Source: Halocaridina rubra (taxonomy: Eukaryota > Arthropoda > Malacostraca > Decapoda > Atyidae). Taken from it: DNA of 64,000 nucleotides. The notes under the pieces are model-generated. The model had not been told where the DNA came from and made no database searches. It saw nothing but the letters and a program-made list of their open reading frames with translations. A program made the position numbers and the translations under genes. The stretch covers positions 30,743-94,742 of the forward strand of contig JAXCGZ010021020.1 in NCBI GenBank assembly GCA_037179515.1, read 5' to 3'. Below, in pieces: positions 33,362 through 44,090 of the stretch (positions within the stretch are counted from its first letter, which is position 1; the number at the start of each line of letters is the position of its first letter).

Positions 33362-36300
33362 CAGTGAACCCTTGCTATATTGCGGATCACCTTTCGCGAA
33401 TTCAGTGCATCGAGGTTTTTTTGACGGTCTATTTTTTTCTTTATCTGGGTATATGCGAGAATATTAAAATATTAAGATATAAAAATTTTCATTATCTTAT
33501 GAAATTTTTTTTTTTCATTATTTTATTGATAAAAAAGAAGTATTTCTCTGACTAAAAATAATTAGACAGTAAACAAAATTGTAAAATACAAATTTAAACA
33601 TGTAACTCTGCACCATAGAAAGTACGATACTGGTATCGGCGTTTTGGAAAACCCAAAAGGTCGTAGCTACGTGAGCTAGCACATATTAATATTTCCAGTA
33701 TTTTAATTGTTTTATTGATAAAAAGAACTATTTCCTAGCCTAAGAATAATAAAACAGTAAAAAATAGTAAAAAGCATAAATTTAAACAATGTAGCTCACA
33801 GTATTGCACCATGTATAATACGATACCGGTATCGGCGATTCGGAAAACGAAAAGAGTCGCACCTACGTGAGCTAGTACATATTAAAGTTTCCAGTATTTT
33901 CATTATTTCATTGGTAAAAAAAAGTTTTTCCTAGCCTGAGGATAAATAAACAGTAAAAAATAGTAAAAAGCATAAATTTAAACATGTAACTCACAGTATT
34001 GCACCATGTAAAATATATTACGATATCGTACACAGTATTGGAGTCTTGGAAAACGCAAAGGGTCGCACCTACGTGAGATAGTTCATGGACTATTGGCTGA
34101 AAGGGTGGGAGACGACGAATCACAGAATTGTTTTTCTGTATGTTCTCTAGCATGGGGTCTGATTGGCTTTTTGATTGAAGCTTGATTCTTCCAGCATCTT
34201 CCATTGTCTTGCCTCATCTGTTCAGTCTACTCACGTGTGCGCCGTTTGCATTGTGCTTATTATGTTGTGAAACTTTCGTTTTTCAACCTCTGCAATGCCT
34301 CCCAAGTGCCCTTCATCTTCTACGGCTTCTGGTAGTAAGCCTAAGCGGCAAAGGAAGATGTTGACCTTAACCGAAAAGATAAAACTGTTAGATATGCTGA
34401 AGGAAGGAAGAAGGTTAGTGGATGTCGCCCACCATTTCTGCATCAACGAATCTACTGTTTGATACATCAAGAAGGACGAGGCAAATATCAGGAAAACAGC
34501 GACTATGTCTTTTAATAAAACAGCGAAGAGGGTCGTAGCACCCCGCAATAAGATAGTGCGGATGGAATCTGCTTTGGCCATGTGGATTGCTGATTGCAGG
34601 AAGAAGAAGATCAGCTTAGACACCAGTATCATACAAAGGCGAAGAAACTGTATGAGACATTCGCTGCAAACGAACCCGACGACGACAGTGGCGATCATGA
34701 GGAGGAGGAGAGAGATGATATCGATGACCCACAACCAGGACCCTCCAGCGATTCTCCACCGAGGAAACAATCGTTCTTTGCAAGCAAGGGATGGTTAACC
34801 TTATTTCAAAAATGCTTTGGCCTAAAGAGCGTTTCGGTGCATGACGAAGCTGCCTTTGCAGATACAGCTACAGCTGAAGACTACGTAAAGAACGACTTCA
34901 AAAAAATTATTGAGGAAGACGAATATGCTCCTGAGCAAGTCTTTAACATGGATGAGACTGGGTTATTTTGGAAGAGAATGCTGTCTCGCACTTTTCTCTT
35001 CAAGGAAGAAGCTAAAGCCCCGGGATTTAAAGTGCACAAAGACCACGTTACCCTCGTCATGTGCGGGAATGCTGCGTGCTTCATGTAAATGCCTGGATCA
35101 TGAAAGGCCTCACATCGGACTGGTTTCACCAATGCTTTATCCCTCAGGTCAAAGTTTATCTTGTGGAGAGGGGCCTTGAATTTAAAGTCCTTCTTTTGAT
35201 GGATAATGCTGTTGGCCATGCAACTGATCTCGAATATGACAGTGTTCAAGTAGAGTTCCTACCACCGAAGACGACATCACTGATTCAGCCTATGGATCAA
35301 GGCGTTTTCGTGCATTTAAGGCCCTCTACACACGAAATGCCCTGGTGAACCTGGTTGACTCCATGGATGCGGACAAAGAATTCACACTGAAGACGTACTG
35401 GGGTAACTACACGATTGCTACTTGCCTTCAAAATATTCAGAGTGCAATCAAACAGATGAAACCGGCCACAATCAATGCCAGGTGGAAGAAATTGTTGCCC
35501 GAAGTCATCTATGACCACAAGGGATTCGCTCCTTATGAAGTGCATAACTTGGCAGTTGCGAAAGCTGTAAGATTGGCTGCATTTCTAGGAAGAGAAGGCT
35601 TTAAAGATATGACTCACGAAGACATGAATGAACTGATCGACTGCCACTCGCATCCATTGACTGATGAAGACTTGGAGGAAATGACAAAACCAACGAGCGA
35701 AGAAGAGGAAGAAAAACAACCAGAGGAAACACACGAAGAAGTCGAAGAACCTGGCCTTACACTTGAACGTCTCGAGGCCATGTATAAACATGTGAAAGCA
35801 GTCCAACAACTGTCGCAGGAGCATGACGATAATATGGTTCGTTTGGTGACCTTTTGCAATCTTATCGGCGATGCCATGACTCTTTACAAGACCATCTTTG
35901 CACAAAAAAAGAAATAGCGGCAGCATCTCCCCATTACCATGTTCTTCTCTTGCAAAAAGCAGCCGTAAAGCTGTCATTGTCTGTGGCATAATTTCCTCTG
36001 GAGTATGTACACGTCATCATCATCTCATTTATGGTAAGTTTATCTAACACGTTCATATAAATTTATACTTGCACACTGTTATTAATAAAGTAAAGGGTGG
36101 TTTGTTAACAGTGCAGGGAAGGATTATACAGTAAAGGTAAAAATAAATGTAAAATACCTATGTATATGAGTATGTACACGTCTTCATCACCTCATGCACG
36201 GCAAGTTTACCTATCACGTACATATAAATTTTACGCTTGCACGCTGTTGTTAATAAAGTAAAGGGTGGTTTGTTAACAGTGCAGGGAGAGTTTATACAGT

Positions 36301-36417
36301 AAATGTAAAAATAAATGTAAAATACTTATGTATATATTGTGGTCCTACTTCGCGGATTTTCACCTTTTGCAGCTGGTTCCGGAACCGAACCCTTGTGATA
36401 AACGAGGGAGCACTGAA
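33362..36417 (+). mobile_element. Tigger copy 2 (inserted in copy 1)
   Basis: It starts TA|CAGTGAACCCTTGCTATATTG at 33360, with three leader units of about 190 bp (33470-34085), the transposase region 34294-35917 and two tandem 3' UTR units (36004-36165 and 36166-36332). It ends at a terminal repeat, GATAAACGAGGGAGCACTG, at about 36415. The left junction ATACCTATGTA|TA|CAGTG shows insertion into the 3' UTR end of copy 1. Confidence 0.8.
34294..35917 (+). pseudogene. Tigger transposase (copy 2), with stop and 0.1 kb deletion
   Basis: The reading starts MPPKCPSSSTASGSKPKRQR. It runs through MLTLTEKIKLLDMLKEGRR and CINEST-V, where a TGA occurs at the same codon as in copy 1. After a frameshift, 34594-35088 encodes YETFAANEPDDDSGDHEEEE and FNMDETGLFWKRMLSRTF (first catalytic Asp). 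About 0.1 kb present in copy 1 is missing after AACFM, near 35088. Then LLLMDNAVGHATDLEY (second Asp) and TTSLIQPMDQG (third Asp) follow. 35345-35917 is open: SMDADKEFTLKTYWGNYTIA, WKKLLPEVIYDHKGFAP and an acidic Glu-rich tail. Better preserved than copy 1 but not functional. Confidence 0.85.
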
Positions 36418-36582
36418 TATTGTGCTCCTACTTTGCGGATTTTCACCTATCGCGGCTGGTTCCGGAACCGAACCTCTGTGATAAACGAAGAGCACTGTAT
36501 ATTGTGCTCCTACTTCGCGGATTTTCACTTATCGTGTCCGGTCCCAGAACCAAATCTCCGCGATAATAAGGAAGCACTGTAC
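36335..36582 (+). repeat. three tandem Tigger right ends
   Basis: Units of about 82 bp begin near 36335, 36418 and 36500. Each runs TATTGTG(G/C)TCCTACT, then GCGGATTTTCAC, then a GGTTCCGGAACC-type palindrome and ends GAGCACTG. The junctions CACTG|AATATTGTG and CACTG|TATATTGTG fit what insertion of one Tigger at a TA in another Tigger's end would leave. The last unit ends at TA|CACTCTAGC, returning to hAT sequence. Confidence 0.8.
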
Positions 36583-36587
36583 ACTCT

Positions 36588-36657
36588 AGCACGGGGCCCC
36601 CTTAGACACGGGGCCCAATTGGGAGCAATTGGTCTAATTGGCTTAAGGCCAGCCCAG
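36588..36657 (-). repeat. hAT 5' terminal inverted repeat region
   Basis: It contains ACGGGGCCCAATTGGGAGCAAT and ends GGCTTAAGGCCAGCCCAG. This mirrors the 3' terminus at 20666 (CAGGGCCGGGCTTAGG, then GGGGCCCAATTGGGAAC). It is followed directly by the 8 bp target duplication. Confidence 0.75.
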
Positions 36658-36665
36658 GGCAGGCA

Positions 36666-37027
36666 TGCATGAAATATACTATACTATTAACAACTAAAAT
36701 TTTTTCATGAAGGTTTATTTAGAGGTTGATTCATGTTCACAAAGAGGTCTCCATTCCAGTAGACAGTTATCGTGTGAGAATATATATTTTTGCTTTTTGA
36801 GAAGAGTTTTAAGTGAATTAATCCATAATGGATAGCATGCCACTCTATCCAATTATGAAGATTCATTCCTGACTCATTGTAGAAAGTTAACATGAATTTA
36901 TATTTTATAATTTGAGTAATTTTTTTAGCATTTTTATTTTTTGTTTGGAAAATTGCTGTTTACATTGGAGAGGTATGGGTTTTGTGTTATATACCTGAGC
37001 TTATTTCATTAAAATGGTAATATTGTC
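36666..37027. other. no gene seen
   Basis: AT-rich spacer between the hAT end and the RTE insertion. No motif recognised. Confidence 0.4.
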
Positions 37028-38291
37028 AAATTGACATATTGTGTTCTTCCTCGTCTACATCTTTTCCCACTTTTATGTTGGATCGATATTTCTGGCCAGT
37101 TTTCTCCATTTGTTTCTGACCCATACCTCATCACCCAACAAACCTTTAGACCTCAGGTGGTCGTTGATGCAATCCATCCACCTACGCTTTGGTCTCCCTC
37201 TCCTTCTCCTACCCTGTACAATATATCCATTTCCATCACCCTCCTCCCAACATACTGTTCATCCCTCCTAACGACATGACCATACCATCTTAGTCTACGT
37301 TTTTGTATCTTATCTGATATTTCTCTAACTTCTGAGGTACCTCTAATTACCTCGTTTCTGATCTTATCGCTTCTTGTTACCCCACACATCCATCTCAACA
37401 TCCTCATCTTTGCCACATCCAGTTTTTTCTCTTGTGTCTTCTTTATTGCCCATGTCTCTGCTCCATACATCATTGCAGGTCTCACAACTGTCTTATGCAC
37501 TTTACCCCTTAACTTAATCCCTATTTTCCTGTTGCACAGCACCTCAGACACTTTCTTCCACTTCTTCCATCCCGCTTGTATTCTGTGGGTTATTTCTGAC
37601 TCTAGGTCACCATCCTATGCTACTGTTGATCCCAAATACTTGAACTTTTCAACTCTTTTCAACACCTTCCTCTGCAAATTGACCTCCCCATCCTCATCAT
37701 CTCTCAACCTCAAGTACTCTGTCTTCTTCCTGCTGATTTTCAGTCCTCTATCCTCCATCACTCTTCTCCACTCGTCAAGCTTCTCCTCCACTACCTCTCG
37801 TCTGTTGCTACACAGTACAATGCCATCTGCAGAGAGCATACACCATGGAGACTGATCTATAATACCCTGGGTTACTACATCCAAGACCAGATCAAATAGA
37901 TATGGACTCAAAGCAAACCCTTGATGCAGACCAACATTTACTGAGAGACTTTTCGTCAAGCCCACACTGCTCTTAACATTTGCCTTTGCCCTCTCATACA
38001 TATCTTGGATGAGTCTTACATATTTCTTGGGGACTCCCTTTTCTCTAATACACCTCCACACCTTTTGACGTGGTACTCGATCATATGCCTTTTCCAGGTC
38101 AATAAAGACCATATGCAGTCCTTTCTGTTTCTCCCTATGCTTTTCCATCATTTGTCTCAAGGCAAATATGGCATCCACTGTCCCTCTTCCAGGCATGAAG
38201 CCAAACTGTTCATCCCCAATTTTCGTTACTTCTCTGAGTTTCCTCTCCATGATCTTCTCCCATAGTGGCTGGGTTAAATTGACATATTGTG
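37028..38291 (-). mobile_element. RTE-type LINE, 5'-truncated, with 16 bp target duplication
   Basis: The direct repeat AAATTGACATATTGTG occurs at 37028-37043 and 38276-38291, so the insert is 37044-38275. It is 5'-truncated within the reverse transcriptase, as most LINE copies are. The insertion lies about 0.55 kb upstream of the zinc-finger gene, possibly in an intron or its promoter region. Confidence 0.9.
37153..38250 (-). pseudogene. RTE-clade reverse transcriptase fragment (dead)
   Basis: 38250-37615 encodes GDEQFGFMPGRGTVDAIFAL, VFIDLEKAYDRVPRQKVW (motif A), VGLHQGFALSPYLFDLVLD and WCMLSADGIVLCS. In this family the last is normally a (F/Y)ADDI box, so the catalytic box is destroyed (SADG). 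KISRKKTEYLRL and VEKFKYLGS follow. After a frameshift at about 37580, 37551-37153 gives the thumb and C-terminus: VVRPAMMYGAETWAIKK, MLRWMCGVTRSDKIRNE and RRLRWYGHVVRR. The FMPGRGT, EKAYDRVPR and RLRWYGHV.R motifs are typical of RTE-type elements. Not functional. Confidence 0.85.
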
Positions 38292-38348
38292 ATTAAGAAA
38301 TATTGTAGAGAGAGATATATTTGGAAGGCAAACTTAAGCATCTATTTC

Positions 38349-38480
38349 TTTTTCAGACCCAAAGAAGATTCATGTTTCAGCAATGAACCATCAAGGCATT
38401 ACACGGATCATAGTATTGAAAATAATGTCTTGAATGAAGACGTACTGAAGCTGCGAGTTTGTTCCGTATGCATATATTAT
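38349..38480 (+). other. possible upstream exon of the zinc-finger gene
   Basis: A pyrimidine-rich tract ending TATTTCTTTTTCAG (AG about 38355-38356) is followed by an open frame PKEDSCFSNEPSRHYTDHS. A weak candidate donor, C|GTATGC, lies near 38467. There is no similarity to a known domain. It could be an exon of the zinc-finger transcript or chance. Confidence 0.2.
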
Positions 38481-38847
38481 AGATATAACAAGCTTTTCTG
38501 TAATTATATGTAATCATCAGTGAAAATACTCATATACAGCAACATATATTGATCCATATACTTTTAGTTTGGCAAAATTTCAAGTTATTCTACTTTTGAG
38601 TGAACTGTAGCTTGAGGCTTCTTTCTTGCAAAAACAGGTGGCATCAGATTCTACCATTAGTTAATCTCTCAACTGTATATAACAATGCGAAAACTGTAAC
38701 TTGATAATAGTGGTAATTGGAAATATGTGTCTGGATTTAGGATACAAAAATGAATATAATTTATGTCATATAACAGTCTTTATGTATATTCTCTACATTT
38801 GAAAATTTTCAAATCTGCATTGCAACATTAGACAAAAGTGTAATGAA

Positions 38848-40119
38848 ATGGAAGAATTAAGTGAGAGTAGTATTGTAAAGAAAACTCCAACTAGGGTCGT
38901 CTCTCTGAAATCTAAGGGAAAATCTTTTTCTTGTACTGAATGTGGCAAGTCCTTTCCTGATAAAAGTCGACTTGAAAAACACTTTAGAGTCCACACACAG
39001 GAAAAGTCATATACTTGTGATTTATGCAAAAAGAGCTTTATTGAAAGGAGAAATCTTATTCGACATTTGAGGATACATACTAAAGAGAAGCCATTTTTAT
39101 GTTCTCAATGTGGAAAGGGTTTTAGTCAAAAGGGTAATCTTATTTCACATATAAGAATTCATACCGAAGAGAAGCCATTTTTGTGCTCTCATTGTCGAAT
39201 GGGTTTTCGTAGTCAGGGCAATCTTATTCAACATTTGAGGATACATGCTAAAGATAAGCCATTTTTATGCTCTCAATGTGGAAAGGGTTTTAGTCGAAAG
39301 GGTTCTCTTATTTCACATATGAGTCTTCATACCAAAGAGAAGCCATTTTTGTGTTCTCAGTGTGGAAAGGGTATTTGTAGTAAGAGCAGTCTTATTCGAC
39401 ATTTGAGGATACATACTAAAGAGAAGCCATTTTTATGCTCTCAATGTGGAAAGGATTTTAGTCGAAAGAGTTCTCTTAATACACATATGAGGGTTCACAC
39501 CAAAGAGAAGCCATTTGTATGTTCTGACTGCGGGAAGAGTTTTAGTGTGAAAGGTAATCTAACACAGCATATGAGATCGCATACTGGAGAGAAACCTTAC
39601 TCATGTAGTTTATGTGGGAAAAAATTCAGTTATTCATTCAGCAGGAAAACACACATGAAAAAACATATTGAAGACAATACAACTGGTCCTCAAAACAATT
39701 TGAATTTGCTTAACATTACATCTTCAGGAAATGATGAACCTTTTGGTATCTGTGCAGTTCGTAAGTCTACCAAAAATTCTGAACCTTCAAATACTTCTAA
39801 ATCAGTTGTAGTAAGTGATGAAACTGGCAGACTGTGTGTCCAAGCTCTTAAACATGATCCTGAAATTTACTCAGATCTCTTTAGAAGCACTCTGGAGAAA
39901 GAGGTTGCGTCAGTTTCTTTACTAAAGACAGAGGTCAAAGACGAATTTCTTAGCATTAAAGAGGAAGAAGTTTTACCTGAAGATAGACATAATGAAAGAA
40001 ACGACAAAGTAAATGTATTGGAAGGTGTTGTTGATGTCACCAAAGGGAGGAACACTTGTAAAATTCTTACTCATGAACCAATGAAGTTAGATTTCCTTCT
40101 TGTGAAGATGGAAAACTAA
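38848..40119 (+). CDS. C2H2 zinc-finger protein with nine fingers
   Basis: A 423-residue open frame. The ATG at 38848 is the first in the open stretch, which begins after a TGA at 38800. Nine C2H2 fingers (C-x2-C-x12-H-x3-H) follow at exact 28-residue spacing: residues 29-49, 57-77, 85-105, 113-133, 141-161, 169-189, 197-217, 225-245 and 253-273. They are joined by H-T-K-E-K-P-F linkers, with a classical HTGEKPY only before finger 9. The array should bind DNA in the nucleus. The 150-residue tail is acidic and has three psi-K-x-E sumoylation-type motifs: VKDE 363-366, IKEE 370-373 and VKME 419-422. No KRAB, BTB or ZAD domain is visible, though upstream exons could carry one. No stop or frameshift interrupts it, unlike the surrounding transposons. 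Orthology unknown. Confidence 0.85.
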   Translation: MEELSESSIVKKTPTRVVSLKSKGKSFSCTECGKSFPDKSRLEKHFRVHTQEKSYTCDLCKKSFIERRNLIRHLRIHTKEKPFLCSQCGKGFSQKGNLISHIRIHTEEKPFLCSHCRMGFRSQGNLIQHLRIHAKDKPFLCSQCGKGFSRKGSLISHMSLHTKEKPFLCSQCGKGICSKSSLIRHLRIHTKEKPFLCSQCGKDFSRKSSLNTHMRVHTKEKPFVCSDCGKSFSVKGNLTQHMRSHTGEKPYSCSLCGKKFSYSFSRKTHMKKHIEDNTTGPQNNLNLLNITSSGNDEPFGICAVRKSTKNSEPSNTSKSVVVSDETGRLCVQALKHDPEIYSDLFRSTLEKEVASVSLLKTEVKDEFLSIKEEEVLPEDRHNERNDKVNVLEGVVDVTKGRNTCKILTHEPMKLDFLLVKMEN

Positions 40120-42046
40120 TCAGATAATGAAGGTGATGAAAGTGTCCATGATCTCTGATGTGGTTTTGAAGGCAACTTTTTGTAAATTTTTTAAGAAATT
40201 ATATACATTTTGCCATCCCCATTAGCTGAGTATGAATTGTATGTTAGTTGGGTTTCCCCAACTCAGACTTCGATAAGGCAATGGCACATGATTGATTAAC
40301 TTATTTTTGGTTGGAGGACTGTATATGTTAAAGAACGTGGTTATTCAGAACAGGAAAGAAAACTTTGAATTTCCCTCCAGTGAATTATTATTATTGTAAT
40401 CCATTAATACTCTGATGATTCATGATCAAGTTGTATTTCTTTTGTCATTATTATAAAAGAAATTTATGTACAACTGGTTTTCAATTTACTTGCAGATTTT
40501 TGGAAATTTATAATGACCAGCAACAGCATTTTTTTTTCATTGCATATCTGTATTCTCCTCTTCAAAGCATTTTTTTTTATGTAAACTTAGAAATTGTGTT
40601 ACCTACAAAAATGGAGTGTTAAGGAAGTTGCAGCATTAGTTGCACATATATTGTAAATAGGTATTTATATTTATGATTAATCAATATTGTTTGTACATTT
40701 CATTATCATAATCTACATAAATTTTCTGAGTAATTGGCAATTTCATGTATAATTACTCTCCCTCTGTTCTCCTCCTCCATCTGTCATCCACTCTTAATCT
40801 TTTATCATCACATAATTCTCAAATGTTCCATCACTGTTTGCTTCAACACTTGTACATCCAATACCCTTCCACATACCTACTTGTCCATCATGACAAAGAA
40901 ATTGATGATTTATCAGATATTCATACCACAATCCAAGGTGAACCATATAGACTTCTTAAACAGTATGTAAGTAATCAACAGCTCCCTTTCAATGCACATC
41001 ACATATCATTTTCACTTCACTTACATTTCTTCTTATTGCACCATCCTACCCACTTGCACATTCCGCTACCTCATCTACACGTTTATGGACAACTGGCGGA
41101 CTGGCAAGTGCCTAACCGACAACTGACCGATGGACAATTACCCCAGGTTAGGTTATATTGGGTTGGATTAGGTCATGTTATATAAAAAGAGTCAGGCATT
41201 TTCATTCAGGCATACATTCCTATTGGGCAACTGTCTGTCAGACAGATGGCCTGAAACCATATACACTAACATTAAAATAATTCTTGATTGAATACACATG
41301 CACATTCTACATATCTCCACATATAATTTCAAACCCTCTTAAAACCTTCTCTTTTTTCCTCACTTCACTATCGCTTATATAATCTGAATTGCAAATTTTT
41401 ATTGTTCACTACCAACTGAGATCATATATCTAATGTTAACCATTTAAATAATTTGATTTGTTAGTTCTATTTTATTATTTCAAAGCCTGTCATAGAGTTG
41501 CTATTGGCTAGAAGCTCCATTAATTTTGAGTTCAATTGTAATTTAATTTTTATTATATTTAAGTCTTTAGTGCATATTGTCTAGGAGTAGTAAATTTCAA
41601 GTCTGGATGAATTTCATCTCAACAAGTAAGGAAAAGTGGTATTTCAGAAGATCATTTCTTAAGTATATCATATTACCCATTGTGTATTCATTTAATAACA
41701 TTATATTCTTAGGAATTCTTGAAAGAATTTGTTCTCTGTTGATATACATCATTGGTATACTACTGATGAAGAAAAGAATTGATACCTCATATTCGATTTT
41801 CAAATTAAAGAGAATTTGGAGAATATATTGTCTCATACTGGTTTAATTTTCTTTGTGTTACAGTAAGGTAATAGTTATAATTTCTTATTAGATACTTATT
41901 TTTGTGTTATTTCATATATGCTTTCTTAGTGAACTCTAATAATAAATGCTTATATATTTTTGCCGCATGACTAATACACAAGTAATATGCTACTAACAGA
42001 GGTCTGATTTAACGTGAACTCAATGTAAAAAACTTAAGACTAGATA
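40120..42046. other. no gene seen
   Basis: The first part is presumably the 3' UTR of the zinc-finger gene, but I could not fix a polyadenylation site. The remainder is AT-rich. A short GGTTAGGTTATATTGGG stretch near 41146 resembles the arthropod TTAGG repeat but is too short and irregular to call. Confidence 0.4.
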
Positions 42047-42846
42047 CAGAAGGTCCCCTACATACGAACACCTAAGTTAAAAAACTACCCAGTATCTACT
42101 CATGTATTAATGTATTACTGTACTGTTCTGTTCTGCATTATTACATTACTATGATTGTATTAAAATTCATTAATAATGTATACTTTGCTTTTTTTAGTAG
42201 TTAAGAAGCATCAGAGAGGACTGTTACTCAAGGTTCCATGCCCCATTTTTCCAAATATCCAGGTTAAAGAGAGGTTCAAACATCTTTTTTGAGAAAAGTG
42301 TCTCAGCAAAGATTGTTCTGTACTTGCTATGCCTGTTGCTTTTCCGAGGTTTGATAAAAATTAAGTGGTAGCGAAGATATCTCTGGATATTTCGTATGTT
42401 GGTGAAGCATCAATGTGGCACACCAAGTACAAAACAATCTCTGCTGAAGACATGTTTCTGGAAACTGTCTTCAGCTCATATGCCAAGGGGAAAGGTACTT
42501 CATTGTTGAAGACATTTCTGGAGAAGTATTAAGTATCTGGGAGAAGAAGCTCTCTATCACTCTTCATCAGGGATATTTGATATGAAGGGTTCTAGAACCT
42601 TATGTAATAAATGCAGTCCTCTCTGGTGCTTAACCAACATATATATACAGAACTGCTCTTACAAAACATCACTTCATGAACATAACATTCATTGATATTG
42701 TATACTTTGTTTTATGTAGTAGTTAAGTGTCTTTAGCCTATGAGTAAGTGCTGTACAGTATTGCATATGTATGTAGTGTAGAGTACTTTTTCTACCTAAA
42801 CGCAACTAACGAACAATTCTACTTACGAACGGACTTCTTGAACCTC
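42047..42846. mobile_element. second copy of the 0.9 kb non-autonomous element, right end lost
   Basis: It starts TA|CAGAAGGTCCCCTACATACG and follows the copy at 11431-12321 throughout (shared TTCTGTACTTGCTATGCCT and ACAAAACAATC landmarks). It stops at ACTTCTTGAACC, before the terminal AAGTTGGGG...CTGTA, where another repeat begins. Confidence 0.7.
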
Positions 42847-44090
42847 ATTCTCGTGAATATATCTAGGTAATTACCAAAGAACATATACCATACAAGTTTT
42901 GATAAGTTATTAAGATAGCAGGATGAAATCGACCCTTTGAGGAGACTATTCCAATATTGATTTTTATAATATCTAATGTAGTACTTAGGTTGCTGAGTGG
43001 GGATGTGGGTGCAGTGCCACTGATGGCTATTTTAGTACCGAAAATTGATAGCATATGTTTAATGAACTTTCTCAAAGTATTTTAGCATAACATTACTACT
43101 ACTCAGTTTAATTCAGATATAATACGAAATGTATTAAAATTTTTATTTCAATAATGCCCTCTACAGATTATAATACCCTGTCCATAAAACTTAAATGTTT
43201 TAAGAAAGTCAGAATAAATTACTTTATTAATGTCTTTCATTTCTCTCTTTGTAATGCCATTCCTTACTTATTTAAATATTTATTTATTGATTTATTTATT
43301 TATTTGTAATGCCTTTAATGACACTTCAGTATGATATCGAGAAAAGCCCTTTTAAATAATTTCTATGGCCTTTTTGCACATAGGGACTTCAGAAATATTC
43401 CGTTTTCTTTGATACGTTTTTCCCCATCTGTTATTAATAAAATAAGCCATACTTATGGTGGCTTCACTGTAGAGGGGAGAGTATGATGGAAATGATTTGG
43501 GGAGAAAAGCAAGAAAATAAAATAAAGAGAGAAGCAAACCCTTGTACCAAGGTTTCTCTCAATCTTCTTCTTCTAATGGGATAGGATTGGGAGAGATGCA
43601 TCAGTGATGGAGTTGATTGAACACACTACTCTATGCAGGGTGTCATTACTAGTGAGGGGGGGAGTAGAATTGTAGGGGAAAGCATGAAAATTAAATGAAG
43701 AAAAAGAGGGACAGATTCTGGTGCGAAGGCATGTTTGTATAGGTGAGAGTGAATAAGGGCAGATCACTATCAAAAGATCTATTGTCCTACTCCATTCCAA
43801 CCCCAATAATACCCTGACTTTGTAAAGGCTGCATATTACTATTGCACTGTGATTGGGCTGTTAAATAACAAGCAATGCAACAGGGATGCGATGACTTAAC
43901 CTGTATAAGCATATTAATGCATAAATTACGCATTAGGTCGAATAAGATGATAATTTCATGCGAAGAGACAAAAAGTCCCGATCTAAGAATAGATTACAAT
44001 ATCCCTCATTTCATTTTAATGTCTCTCTGATTTAATATTTAAGATATTATGCAATTCAAAAGGCTTCCAGTCATCGAAGTAACACATGCA
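42847..44090. repeat. 1.25 kb dispersed repeat, copy 1
   Basis: It is homologous to 47798-49091 over its whole length, starting CTCATTCTCGTGAATA and CTAGGTAATTACCAAAG, and ending TCATCGAAGTAACACATGCA. It includes an (ATTT)n stretch near 43270-43305. No coding sequence is convincing. The CTAGGTAATTACC at one edge resembles LINE 3' tails on the minus strand, so it may be a LINE 3' region, but no protein was recognised. Confidence 0.65.

Larger units (their letters stand above)
20658..36665 (-). mobile_element. hAT (ZMYM1-like) transposon, composite with nested insertions
   Basis: The 3' terminus is CAGGGCCGGGCTTAGG at 20666. The 5' terminus at 36657, read inward, is CTGGGCTGGCCTTAAG. Both are followed inside by the mirrored GGGGCCCAATTGGGA motif. 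The flanks are identical 8 bp target duplications, GGCAGGCA at 20658-20665 and 36658-36665, as expected for hAT. Between them, on the minus strand, lie the transposase N-terminal part (27830-29170) and C-terminal part (21179-21910, duplicated at 25105-25939). A Jockey LINE, two Tigger copies and a tandem duplication account for the remaining length. Confidence 0.8.

Noticed and set aside
41140..41180. Possible interstitial telomere repeat (GGTTAGG motifs)
   Set aside because: Only two TTAGG words in irregular sequence; too short to support.
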